From Agromyces sp. ISL-38 (GTDB lineage Bacteria; Actinomycetota; Actinomycetes; Actinomycetales; Microbacteriaceae), in contig NZ_JAGGPF010000001.1 of the NCBI RefSeq assembly GCF_018613935.1, forward strand, positions 186,001 to 250,000: 64,000 nucleotides of DNA, given 5' to 3'. The notes beneath the pieces were generated by a model that saw only the letters and a program-made list of their open reading frames with translations, made no database searches and was not told where the DNA came from. Of this stretch, positions 17,951-26,109 are shown piece by piece. Both the position numbers and the translations under genes were made by a program. Numbering within the stretch: position 1 is the first letter of the stretch; every line of letters starts with the position of its first letter.

Positions 17951-18119
17951 CTTCGTAGTCACTTAATAGTCACAATTTCGGCATCACGTTGGTTCACTCG
18001 AGTTCACGATCGCCTGTGATCCCGGGGCACGCGAGCCCGGGTGAAGCGGAGTGAATCACTACTGGATATCTTCAGCTTCCCAAGCTGATAGCGCGGGTTC
18101 GATTCCCGTCATCCGCTCC
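17951..18119 (+). repeat. Attachment repeat A3: P-type arm plus tRNA-Gly(CCC) 3' core
   Basis: Full copy. AGTCACTTAATAGTCAC at 17957-17973, TTCACTCGAGTTCAC, the inverted GTGAA...GTGAA pair, then the tRNA core (about 18059-18118) ending CATCCGCTCC. It separates the fructan cassette from the next, very small interval. Confidence 0.85.
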
Positions 18120-18322
18120 TTACGAAGGCCCTGATCAGGTCAGTTTTCTGGCAACAAGAAGCGCTACCGCTTGTAGTTGCGTTGACGGAGATGCTGAGGA
18201 ACCCCACTCACGATGTCGCGACCGCACACGTTCGCATCTCTGATCAAAGATTTCATCGCCTGTGAGGCCCGCGAGTTTCGATTGCAAACCGACCTTGTGG
18301 TCACCTAATAGTCACAAATTCC
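18120..18322 (+). repeat. P'-type arm of attachment site A3
   Basis: Homologous in layout to 5095-5297. It ends in GGTCACCTAATAGTCAC (18299-18315), 181 bp from the core end, followed by AAATTCCG as at A1. No gene lies between 18120 and 18462. Confidence 0.65.
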
Positions 18323-18462
18323 GACGCGGCCCCACCCGGGCGACGGTCGTAGCGGAATCGTCTGCGGCCCGCTGACCGATCCCCGAACGGTCTACACTGA
18401 TTCGTAGGTTTGCACCCTTCGTGCTTGCAGTACGCTCAGGGCGCAGCGCCAGGAGGAACGCC

Positions 18463-19203
18463 ATGGATGCCAGAGCGAATTCCGCGCCGTCGGGTGGCCC
18501 CACGCCCGGCCAGGTTAGACCCGAAAGGGCGACGGGGAGGCCGGACCGCTGGGCTGCGGTGGCTGGTCTGGTGTTCACCGCCCTGGTTGTGGCCAGCATC
18601 TTCACGCCCGCCCCACCCGGTACCAACAGCCCGGCGGAGGACATCGCAGCCCAGCTTGCCGCGGACAGCACCGCCCACCGGCTGTCGCTGCTGCTGGGAT
18701 TCCTCGCCGACGTCGCCTTCCTGGTATTCCTGGCCGGCCTCTGGAGCAGGCTGCGCCGATGGGAGGGCCCGTCCGGGATGTTCGCCGCGCTGTTCCTCAC
18801 CGCCGGCGCTGCCGTGGTGGCGCTCATGCTGGTTTCGGGGGGCCTGAACCTGGCGCTCCTCCAGTACGCCTCCGGCGGCCAGCCCGACCCGGCGGCGCTT
18901 CTCGCCCTCACCGCCCTCAACGAATGGGTGGGTGCGGCCATTATCCCCGCCAGTGGCGCAATGTTCCTCGGGGCGGCGGTGGCCATCCTGACCACCCGGG
19001 CGCTACCGCAGTGGCTGGGCTGGCTGGCTGCCGCCACGGCCCTGCTGCTGCTCATTTCTCTCGTGGGAATATTCCAGACCACCCCCGGGGAAGGCGTGGT
19101 CGGCATCGTCGGTTTCGTCGGCTTCCTGCTCTTCATGGTCTGGGTCCTGGCCACGAGCGTCGTGCTGCTGCTCCGGCCCGGCCGGCAGCCGGCCGGTGCA
19201 TAA
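18463..19203 (+). CDS. Polytopic membrane protein, sole cargo of interval A3-A4
   Basis: 246 residues from ATG 18463, preceded by AGGAGG with a good spacing. After a polar tail there are about six hydrophobic helices (e.g. WAAVAGLVFTALVVASIF, LSLLLGFLADVAFLVFLAGLW, LGWLAAATALLLLISLVGIF). The overall shape resembles small actinobacterial integral membrane proteins of unknown function. No transporter motif was seen. It has its own downstream terminator, so it is an independent unit. Confidence 0.7.
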   Translation: MDARANSAPSGGPTPGQVRPERATGRPDRWAAVAGLVFTALVVASIFTPAPPGTNSPAEDIAAQLAADSTAHRLSLLLGFLADVAFLVFLAGLWSRLRRWEGPSGMFAALFLTAGAAVVALMLVSGGLNLALLQYASGGQPDPAALLALTALNEWVGAAIIPASGAMFLGAAVAILTTRALPQWLGWLAAATALLLLISLVGIFQTTPGEGVVGIVGFVGFLLFMVWVLATSVVLLLRPGRQPAGA

Positions 19204-19273
19204 CGGCACGAAGGCCTGGAACCGCTGTCCGGGTCCGGGCCGGTGTTCATTGGCCGCGGCCGTTCAGTGCATG

Positions 19274-19316
19274 CGGAATCCCCGGCCCGTTCGCCCATGC
19301 CGGGCTGGGGATTCCG
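19274..19316 (+). terminator. Rho-independent-like hairpin after the membrane protein gene
   Basis: CGGAATCCCCGGCCC pairs with GGGCTGGGGATTCCG across a 13-bp loop with one mismatch. It lacks a clear T-run, as is common in high-GC actinobacteria. Confidence 0.6.
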
Positions 19317-19445
19317 CCCTAAAGAACCGGACCTGCCGGGAAGCGGGGCTTTCCTCCTGCCCGGCCTCTTCCGGCTGGTGCGGTGGCGGACCGCGACGCT
19401 TGCCATCGATAAGTTGGTGACTCGTTGCGAACCCGGTTGTGGACC

Positions 19446-19614
19446 CTTCGTAGTCACTTAATAGTCACAATTTCGGCATCACGTTGGTTCACTCGACTTC
19501 ACACTTCCCCGTGATTCCGGGGCTCGTGAGCCCTGGTGAAGCCGAGTGAATCACTACTGGATATCTTCAGCTTCCCAAGCTGATAGCGCGGGTTCGATTC
19601 CCGTCATCCGCTCC
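19446..19614 (+). repeat. Attachment repeat A4: P-type arm plus tRNA 3' core, no P' arm
   Basis: Full left arm (AGTCACTTAATAGTCAC at 19452-19468) and intact core, here ending CATCCGCTCCA, so the CCA end is encoded. No P'-like sequence or AGTCAC repeat follows within 300 bp. In integration terms this is a P-core-B' site, the expected right end of the whole array. Confidence 0.82.
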
Positions 19615-19851
19615 AATACTGGGATCGCGGCCGGTCCAGCGTCTCTTTTTCCCGGGTAATACTGGGCCGTGTCTCCATTTCATCTCCGTTTTATTTAATC
19701 TCCGTTTTTTGGCGGATGCCGGTTTCACTAATAGTGCCTGCGTGCATACGCCGGGTGTTGGTTCTCTGGTTCCTGGCTCCCGGGATCGTCGCTGGGTGAG
19801 CTCTTGATCTCTGTTGGGGAGTGCCATCACTCCCAGCTTTAGCAACTCGGC

Positions 19852-20315
19852 CTAGTGCTCGAGGAGGCCGCCAACGGGAACTGGCGCAACATGACCGTCG
19901 GCAGGCATCCGCTCGTTCAAATTGAGCCCTATCGTGACGAGCGACGAGCGACGCAGGTTCGCGACGTCATCGATCGGAATCCAGGCTGCCGCGACGATCT
20001 CATGGTCGGGCTCTGTCCGCAGAACGCCGCCGGTGATCGTGACTCGGTAATAATAGATGCCGACGTTCTGGTGTTCGGGTCCAGGCTGGAGTCGTTCTGA
20101 TGCCGGGATGATCCGAGAGTCCACGCCGAGCAGTTGCTGGACTGCACCGGAGTAGCCCGTCTCCTCGCACAGCTCGCGAACTGGCGTCTCAATGGGATCC
20201 TCACCGCGTTCGACGCCTCCGCCGGGCAGCGTCCAATGATCGGTGCGCGGTGATGAACGAGCAGTACGCGCCCGACGTCGATGCAGACGGCATAGGCAGC
20301 GAGCCGAAAGGTCAT
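19852..20315 (-). pseudogene. NUDIX hydrolase, frameshifted
   Basis: The N-terminus (MTFRLAAYAVCIDVGRVLLVHHR from 20315) and the remainder are in different frames. After the break near 20243-20250 (GCGCACCGATCATTGG on the coding strand) the second frame gives a perfect Nudix box, GGVERGEDPIETPVRELCEE with TGY following, and continues through GIYYYRVTITGG to the stop at 19852. A single-base loss, or a two-base gain, explains it. The intact enzyme would hydrolyse a nucleoside-diphosphate-linked substrate. A sequencing error is possible. Confidence 0.75.
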
Positions 20316-20481
20316 CGCAGCAGCCTAGAGGTCACAGCTCGAGAACTGCCGATGGATCCCCGTGTGAGTCCGAGCTACTTGCGCGGAGCAAACTCCACCT
20401 AGCGAAAGGACGCTCCGTCGCAGCGGGCTCTCGACGCCGCTCCGCAGGGCGACGACTGCTTTTCCGAGTGCACCGCTTCGC

Positions 20482-21633
20482 CTACCGTTCAACGCCGTCG
20501 AGCAGGAGGCGCAGGCCCGCGCGAGCCGGTCGGACGTGAGGCCCTGAGGGCTGGAGCCAGCCCTCGCCCGCCGCTGCGGCCTCGATCGCGGCCTCGTCGA
20601 TCGCGATTCCCGCCCCGGGTGCCTCACCGAGGACGATGCCGCCGTCGGCGAACTCGTGGTCCACGAGCACGCCGGCCGCGAACCGCACGTCCTGCACCTC
20701 GGTCGTGAGGTGGTTCGGCACCGCGGTCATCACGGCCGCGACCGCGGGGTTCGCGTTGTAGCCAACGGGGCTGATCGGCAGGTCGCGTGCGGCGGCGACC
20801 GTCGCCAGGCGCAGCAGGTGCGTGACGCCCCACACGGCTCCGGCCTGCACGATGTCGGGCGCCCCGGCATCGAACAACGGGCGGAACTGGTCGACGCCCG
20901 TGAGGTTCTCGCCCGTCGCAATGGCCGCACCGACGAGGTTGCTCAGCCGGGCGTGGCCCGCGGCATCCCATCGTCGCAGCGGCTCCTCGACCCAGAGCAG
21001 GTCGAGCTCGGCCTCGATGGCGCCCACGTAGCGGGCGGCCTGCTTGACCTGCCAAGACTCGTTGGCGTCGAGCATGAGCCCAGGTCGTTCGGTGTTGCGC
21101 CGGAGCACGTCCTGGATGACCCGAAGGCGGCGCAGGTCGGTGTCGAGATCGAACCCGCCCTTGAGCTTGCCCGCGACGTAGCCCCGCTCGGCGAACTCGA
21201 CATAGAACGCCGCGAGCTCGTCGTCGTCGAGGGCGATGTCGAGCCCCGACGCGTAGGCGGGCACGAACCGGTCGCGTCCGCCCAGCAGGCGCCACAGGGG
21301 TTCGCCCGCAGCCTTGGCCTTGATGTCCCACAGCGCCGAGTCGATGGTCGCGAGTCCGCCGTAGGTGGCGCCGGCATGACCCGACTTGAACACCTGCGCC
21401 AGCATCCGGTCGAAGAGGGCCGCGACACTGCGCGGGTCTTCTCCCTCGATCGCAGGGAAGAGCCGGTCGACGTCGGCGTGCGAGCCGAGACCGACGCCGG
21501 TGATGCCCTCGTCGGTGTCGATGAGCACGATGGGCACCTCGGTGACGGCGTCGGGGATGTGTCCATTGATGTCGCCGACGGCGCGGCCCCAATGGTGGCG
21601 GCTCGAGAGGGTGCGATACCCGGTGATCTTCAT
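20482..21633 (-). CDS. Enolase-superfamily sugar-acid dehydratase (mandelate racemase/MLE type)
   Basis: 383 residues from ATG 21633 (MKITGYRTLSSRHHWGRAVG). Barrel signatures: KLKGGFD (general base Lys), LDANESW (metal-ligand Asp), VEEPL (metal-ligand Glu) and ATGENLTG (third ligand). The family abstracts a proton alpha to a carboxylate. The neighbouring rhamnose-mutarotase gene suggests a deoxy-hexonate such as L-rhamnonate or L-fuconate, but this is inference. It is the last gene of the operon, 13 bp after the mutarotase gene. Confidence 0.85.
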   Translation of the reverse strand: MKITGYRTLSSRHHWGRAVGDINGHIPDAVTEVPIVLIDTDEGITGVGLGSHADVDRLFPAIEGEDPRSVAALFDRMLAQVFKSGHAGATYGGLATIDSALWDIKAKAAGEPLWRLLGGRDRFVPAYASGLDIALDDDELAAFYVEFAERGYVAGKLKGGFDLDTDLRRLRVIQDVLRRNTERPGLMLDANESWQVKQAARYVGAIEAELDLLWVEEPLRRWDAAGHARLSNLVGAAIATGENLTGVDQFRPLFDAGAPDIVQAGAVWGVTHLLRLATVAAARDLPISPVGYNANPAVAAVMTAVPNHLTTEVQDVRFAAGVLVDHEFADGGIVLGEAPGAGIAIDEAAIEAAAAGEGWLQPSGPHVRPARAGLRLLLDGVER

Positions 21634-21646
21634 GTCGTCCTCATCG

Positions 21647-21970
21647 TCAATCCATGTGCCAGGCGAGGTCCATCTCGCGCCAGAGGGTTCCGGCGGGCGC
21701 CGCACCGAACGGGACCTGGCAGGGGTTCGTGTGGCTCCACCATTCGCGGCTCGTCGGATCAGCCTGGATGCGCGCCATGTCGGCGTCGTAGTCCTCGCCG
21801 ACGTATTCGTAGGTGCCGAACAGCACGTCGTCGATGATGAAGATCGAGTAGTTGCGGATGTTGCTCTCGCGCATCGCCTGCTCGACCCGCGGCCACACCG
21901 CGCGGTGCAGCTCGAGGTACTCCTCGCGCTTCTCGGGTCGCACGCCGACCACGAATCCGTGACGGGTCAT
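21647..21970 (-). CDS. L-rhamnose mutarotase-family protein
   Basis: 107 residues, the family's usual length. Signatures: RHGFVVGVRPEKREEYLELH, the conserved Trp-Pro (AVWPRVEQAM), NIRNYSIF, and the EWWSHTNPCQVPF end. These small dimeric enzymes interconvert alpha and beta anomers of L-rhamnose or related 6-deoxy sugars. The ATG overlaps the stop of the upstream permease by four bases, so it is co-translated with the importer. Confidence 0.9.
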   Translation of the reverse strand: MTRHGFVVGVRPEKREEYLELHRAVWPRVEQAMRESNIRNYSIFIIDDVLFGTYEYVGEDYDADMARIQADPTSREWWSHTNPCQVPFGAAPAGTLWREMDLAWHMD

Positions 21971-22872
21971 TCCTTCGTCCCTCCCGCAGTCATGCCCTCG
22001 ACGAGGAATCGTTGGGCGAACAGGAAGATGATCAGGATCGGCGCGACCGAGAGCAGCGTCGCGAGCGCGAGCGTCGGCAGCTGGATGACGATGCTCGTCG
22101 CGGTCGTCGGGTTGAAGGCCGGCACGTTCGCGAGCAGGTTCGAGAGCCCCACCTGCACGGGGATCTTCTGGCCGCCGACCACGAGGAACGGCAGGAAGTA
22201 GTTGTTCCAGTTGCCCACGAAGCTGAAGAACCCGACGAGCGCGATCACCGGCGTCGCAAGCGGCATCGCCACCTGCCCGAACACCCGCAGTTCACCGGCG
22301 CCGTCGATGCGGGCCGCGTTGAGCAGGTCGCGCGAGACGGCGGTCGAGAAGTAGATGTACGTCAGGTACACGCCGAACGGGAAGAAGGAGAACGGCAGGA
22401 TGACCGCGAGCGGGCTTCCGATGAGCTTCGCGGCGCTCAGCTCGAGGAAGATCGGCAGCACGAGCGCGGTGTTGGGGATGAGCATCACGATGAGGGTCGT
22501 GACGAGCAGCAGCCTGCGGCCCTTGAACTCGATGAGCGCGAGTGCGTAGCCCGCTGGGATGCTCACGAGCAGGGTGATGCCGAGCGCGGCGAACGAGTAG
22601 AACGCCGAGTTGCCGAGCCAGGTGGCGAAGACCCCGCCGCCGAAGGCGAACAGCTCGTTCCAGTTGGCCGCCAGTTGGTCGAGGCTTCCGACGCTGAACG
22701 GCCCGCTGAGGAGCAGCTCGTTGTTGGTCTTCGTCGGGGCGAGGATCAGCCAGATGATCGGGAGGATGAAGAAGGCCGTGAACACGGCGAGCACGACCGC
22801 TACGACCGCCCGCCCGATCCACTGACCGGGGGTGAGCGTGGCCCGCCGCCTGCGGGTGGTGTGATCAGTCAC
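21967..22872 (-). CDS. Sugar ABC transporter permease, MalG-type
   Basis: 301 residues from GTG 22872 (MTDHTTRRRRATLTPGQW); translation is coupled to the previous permease through an eight-base overlap. The frame extends upstream but is then the shadow of the previous gene. Six helices with the EAA-type loop (LLNAARIDGAGELRVFGQVAMP) and the C-terminal RFLVEGMTAGGTKE typical of MalG-like subunits. Confidence 0.92.
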   Translation of the reverse strand: MTDHTTRRRRATLTPGQWIGRAVVAVVLAVFTAFFILPIIWLILAPTKTNNELLLSGPFSVGSLDQLAANWNELFAFGGGVFATWLGNSAFYSFAALGITLLVSIPAGYALALIEFKGRRLLLVTTLIVMLIPNTALVLPIFLELSAAKLIGSPLAVILPFSFFPFGVYLTYIYFSTAVSRDLLNAARIDGAGELRVFGQVAMPLATPVIALVGFFSFVGNWNNYFLPFLVVGGQKIPVQVGLSNLLANVPAFNPTTATSIVIQLPTLALATLLSVAPILIIFLFAQRFLVEGMTAGGTKE

Positions 22873-23815
22873 GTTCGAACAGCCTTCCGCGGAAGATGAA
22901 GACGGTGGACAGGCCGAGCGCGACCACGAGCAGCGTGATCGAGATCGCGGCGGATCCCGAGAAGTCGTTCTGCCGGAACGCATACAGGTAGGCCAGTTGG
23001 TTGAGCGAGTAGTCCTCAGGCACCACGTTCTTGGTCGCCTGGGCGAGGACCTTCGGCTCGACGAACAGCTGGGTGCCGGCAGCCAGCGACATGATGCCCA
23101 TGTAGCTGATCCACTTGGCAAGCATCGGCAGTTGGATGTGCCACGCGGTCTGCACGTGCGAGGCGCCGTCGATGCGGGCGGCCTCCATCACGTCGGTGCT
23201 GATGTTGTTGAGCGCGCCGTACATGATCACGATCCAGCCACCCGCGCCCGCCCAGAAGGCGATCGCCGTGAACACGACGGGCAGGTTTCCCACGGCGACG
23301 ACGTTCACGAGGGACTCGTAGCCCATGGCGTGCAGCAGGCCCGAGACGGGACTCACGGTGGGATCGAGCACGAAGAGCCAGAGCAGCACGCTCGAAGCGC
23401 CGGCGATGGCGCCGGGGATGTAGAAGAGGAACCTGGCGCTGTTGCCGAGCCAGCGGACCCGAATGCCATGCACGACGATCGCGAGGATCACGACGAAGAC
23501 GATGAGGCTCACGAGCCAGAAGAGCACGTACAGCGCGACGTGGGCCACGGCCGGCAGGAACCGGTAGTCGTTGAAGACTCGCACGAAGTTGTCGACGCCG
23601 ACGAACGCGCCGTTGCGCGTGAACGCGAGGTACACGGCGTAGAGGGTGGGGAGCAGCCCGAAGGCGATCAGCAGGAGCGTGTAGCCGCTGACGAACAGGT
23701 AGCCGTAGCGCGACTGGCCCGAGTTGAGCTTCGTGCCGCGCCGGCCGGCCGGCCGGCGCCGCCCCGTGGGGACGACGCCGGCGGGAGCCGGGGGTGAGAT
23801 GACGGTCATGATCAC
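22865..23815 (-). CDS. Sugar ABC transporter permease, MalF-type
   Basis: 316 residues; an Arg/Pro-rich cytoplasmic tail, then helices beginning YGYLFVSGYTLLLIAFGLLP, and EAA loop MEAARIDGASHVQTAWHIQLP. It overlaps the binding-protein gene by four bases and the MalG-type gene by eight, a tightly coupled operon. Deoxysugar substrate inferred from the mutarotase and dehydratase genes. Confidence 0.92.
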   Translation of the reverse strand: MIMTVISPPAPAGVVPTGRRRPAGRRGTKLNSGQSRYGYLFVSGYTLLLIAFGLLPTLYAVYLAFTRNGAFVGVDNFVRVFNDYRFLPAVAHVALYVLFWLVSLIVFVVILAIVVHGIRVRWLGNSARFLFYIPGAIAGASSVLLWLFVLDPTVSPVSGLLHAMGYESLVNVVAVGNLPVVFTAIAFWAGAGGWIVIMYGALNNISTDVMEAARIDGASHVQTAWHIQLPMLAKWISYMGIMSLAAGTQLFVEPKVLAQATKNVVPEDYSLNQLAYLYAFRQNDFSGSAAISITLLVVALGLSTVFIFRGRLFERD

Positions 23816-25182
23816 TTGACGGTGTAGCCGTTGACCGTCGCCTCGTTCTCGAGCTCCTTCTGCCAGGCGGGCAGGAGGGATTCGACGGTCTCACCGGCGG
23901 CGATGCCCGGGATGACGACCTTCGCCCAGGCAGTCTCGGGGCTCCAGTTCGTGACGTTCCAGCCGTCCCAGACCTGCGTTGCGGCGTCGCTCATGACGGT
24001 CTGGAAGTCGTCGTTCACGAAGTAGCCGGCCTCGGCCTGCTTGGCGAGCCACTTGGTGGCGGCATCCGTGTAGGCCGGGTAGCCCGAGGAGGCGTCGACC
24101 TGGAACTCGTCGGCGCTCGTCACGAACTCGAGGAAGGTCTTGACGGCCTCGAGGTTCTTCGAGTGGCTCGACGCGTACCACTGGCCACCGCCGACGTTGC
24201 CGGCCGCCACGTCGCCGCCCTCCCACGTGAGCGGCGGCGCGACGCCGATCTGACCGGCGGGAACGGCGAGGCCGCCCTGGAAGATGGCCCCCGTGTACCA
24301 GACCGGTCCCGGCACGCCGACGAGCTTGTCGGCGTACTTGGCCGCGAAGTCGGCACTGAAGAAGCTGTCCTGCACGAGCGTGCCGTTCGCGAGCATGCCG
24401 TCGATGATCTTCGAGATCTTCTGCGCGTGCTCGTCGCTCACGTCGGAGTGGAACACCCCGGGCTCAGGGGACTGGAACACCGGCGACTCGGATCCGCCGT
24501 AGTAGACGTAGGTCATGAAGGTGTCGCCCATGGTGCCGAGGATGTAACCGGGGTGCTCGGCGGCGAGCTTGTCGCCGAGCTCGGCGTACTCTTCCCACGT
24601 GGTGGGAACCTCGTAGCCGAACTCGTCGAGGAGCGCCTGGTTGTAGTAGAAGACGGTCTGGGCGAGGTCGTTGCGCAGGGCATAGACCGTGCCGTCGATC
24701 GTGGCGTAGTCGAGTGCGCCGTCGGCGAAACCGTCGAGGAAGTCCTGGTCGAAGAGTCCCTTGTTGAGCGGGGCCGCAAAGCCCTGCTCGCCGTTCGCGG
24801 TCTGCTTCGAGGCCCAGATCGCATCGTTCTGCTGGGTGGAGAAGACGACGTCGGGCCAGCCTTCGCCGGCCTGGTCCATGAGGGCGATCTTGCTCTGGAA
24901 GCTTCCGCTGCCGCCCGACGAGCCGTCGTAGGTCTCGTACGAGATCTTGATGTCGGGGTAGGCCTTCTCGAAGGCGGTGACGGCGGGCTCACGAGACGCA
25001 TCGACCCACACGGTGATCTCGCTGTCCTTGACCTGCTCGGCCTGGGTGAAGCCGTACGTGCTGTCACCCCCGCCCGCGTCGCTCGGGGAGCACCCGCTGA
25101 GCGCGAGGAGCCCGCCGGCCGCAAGTGCGGCCACGGAGAGGAGCCGAATGGAACGGCGCCGGGGGGACATTGGCTGTGACAT
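23812..25182 (-). CDS. Extracellular sugar-binding lipoprotein (family 1 SBP)
   Basis: 456 residues from ATG 25182. Signal peptide with lipobox LSGC (LAAGGLLALSGCSPSD). The mature part is a family-1 solute-binding protein (ITVWVDASREPAVTAFEKAY; GEGWPDVVFSTQQN; GTVYALRNDLAQTVFYYNQ). First gene of a five-gene run importer-mutarotase-dehydratase; the promoter region contains the regulator's probable operator. Confidence 0.92.
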   Translation of the reverse strand: MSQPMSPRRRSIRLLSVAALAAGGLLALSGCSPSDAGGGDSTYGFTQAEQVKDSEITVWVDASREPAVTAFEKAYPDIKISYETYDGSSGGSGSFQSKIALMDQAGEGWPDVVFSTQQNDAIWASKQTANGEQGFAAPLNKGLFDQDFLDGFADGALDYATIDGTVYALRNDLAQTVFYYNQALLDEFGYEVPTTWEEYAELGDKLAAEHPGYILGTMGDTFMTYVYYGGSESPVFQSPEPGVFHSDVSDEHAQKISKIIDGMLANGTLVQDSFFSADFAAKYADKLVGVPGPVWYTGAIFQGGLAVPAGQIGVAPPLTWEGGDVAAGNVGGGQWYASSHSKNLEAVKTFLEFVTSADEFQVDASSGYPAYTDAATKWLAKQAEAGYFVNDDFQTVMSDAATQVWDGWNVTNWSPETAWAKVVIPGIAAGETVESLLPAWQKELENEATVNGYTVK

Positions 25183-25240
25183 CTCGCAACTTCTTTCTGG
25201 TCGGCGTCTCTGACGACAAAGCACCCTTGGGAGCAAGAGT

Positions 25241-25266
25241 GATTACATCATACATGTGATGTAATC
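25241..25266. promoter_or_regulatory. Palindromic operator for the GntR regulator
   Basis: Half-sites GATTACATCA and TGATGTAATC separated by six bases form a perfect inverted repeat in the divergent promoter region. A second, non-palindromic cluster with two ACATCAT motifs lies at 25299-25320, just before the regulator start. Confidence 0.7.
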
Positions 25267-25297
25267 TGCAAGAGGACATGGATGAGGAGCGAAGAGT

Positions 25298-25322
25298 GAA
25301 CATCATAGGTGTGACATCATGC
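25298..25322. promoter_or_regulatory. Secondary ACATCAT direct-repeat site
   Basis: Two ACATCAT heptamers in the same orientation (25299-25305 and 25314-25320), matching the half-site of the palindrome upstream. They lie 13 bp before the regulator start, so autoregulation is plausible. Confidence 0.45.
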
Positions 25323-25332
25323 TCGCTAGGCT

Positions 25333-26109
25333 GTGCGCATGTCTCCTGAATCGAGCGCGTCTGACGAGGCCGTCCAGCCGGGTTGGTCGCCATCGATGGC
25401 CACGCGGGCGCGCTCGCCGAGGCTCGGGGTGACGGTGGTCGCCGAGCTCGTCGACGCGATCGTGCGCGGCGACATCCCGACCGGGGGAACGCTCCCTCCT
25501 GAGGCGGTGCTCTGCGAGCAGTTCGGCGTCAGTCGAACGGTCATCCGAGAGTCGGTGAAGCGGCTCGAGGAGAAGGGGCTCGTCACCGTGGCGCAAGGCC
25601 GTGGCACCCAGGTGACCCCATCCGGCTCATGGAACATGCTCGACGCGACCGTGCTCTCCGCCCTCGTGGCGAACGACGCGACGCTCGGCGTGCTCGACGA
25701 TCTGACCGAGGTGCGCGCCGCGCTCGAAGCGATCATCGCGAAGGATGCCGCGGAATCGCGCACGGAACAGCAGCTCGAGCGTCTGCGCAACGCCCTCCAG
25801 CTCATGCGCGACACGATCGGCGACGAGCCGGCGTTCGGCGAGGCCGACGTGGTGTTCCACGCCGTTGTCGGCGAGATGACCGACAATCTCCTCGCCGACA
25901 ACATCGTCAAGACGCTCTTCTACCAGGCACGGCTCAGCGCCCGGTTCAGCAGGCACAGTGAGCTCGAGCTCACCCTCGACGAACACGAGGCGGTGTTCGC
26001 TGCCATCGAGGCGGCCGATCCCGATGCCGCCGAGGCTGCCATGCGTGCGCACATCGTCGACGCGTGGGAGCGCCGCCGACCGCCGAACCCCCGGCGGAAG
26101 GACGGCTGA
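25333..26109 (+). CDS. GntR/FadR-family (FCD) transcriptional regulator
   Basis: 258 residues from GTG 25333, or ATG 25339 two codons on. Winged HTH (VVAELVDAIVRGDIPTGGTL, GVSRTVIRESVKRLEEKGLV) and an all-helical FCD effector domain with the metal/ligand pattern D..FH (EADVVFHAVVG) and a C-terminal DEHEAVFAAIEAADPDAAEA block. Divergent from the deoxysugar operon; FCD regulators commonly respond to sugar acids. Its TGA stop is formed by the first bases of the tRNA-derived remnant A5 (26105-26133), so the 3' end abuts an integration scar. Confidence 0.92.
   Translation: MRMSPESSASDEAVQPGWSPSMATRARSPRLGVTVVAELVDAIVRGDIPTGGTLPPEAVLCEQFGVSRTVIRESVKRLEEKGLVTVAQGRGTQVTPSGSWNMLDATVLSALVANDATLGVLDDLTEVRAALEAIIAKDAAESRTEQQLERLRNALQLMRDTIGDEPAFGEADVVFHAVVGEMTDNLLADNIVKTLFYQARLSARFSRHSELELTLDEHEAVFAAIEAADPDAAEAAMRAHIVDAWERRRPPNPRRKDG

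Noticed and set aside
5034-19614. tRNA-Gly genes at each repeat
   Set aside because: Only the 3' portion is present in every copy. No GCGGATG acceptor strand or D-arm is found upstream, so none can fold as a tRNA.
4929-19614. CRISPR-like array (long spaced repeats)
   Set aside because: The repeats are about 167 bp, spaced by kilobases of coding DNA, and contain tRNA sequence; no short regular spacers or cas genes.
19567-19845. Minus-strand frame of 92 codons ending ADDGNRTRAISLGS
   Set aside because: The end is the antisense translation of the tRNA 3' repeat, a well-known type of spurious protein; the rest is basic low-complexity sequence.
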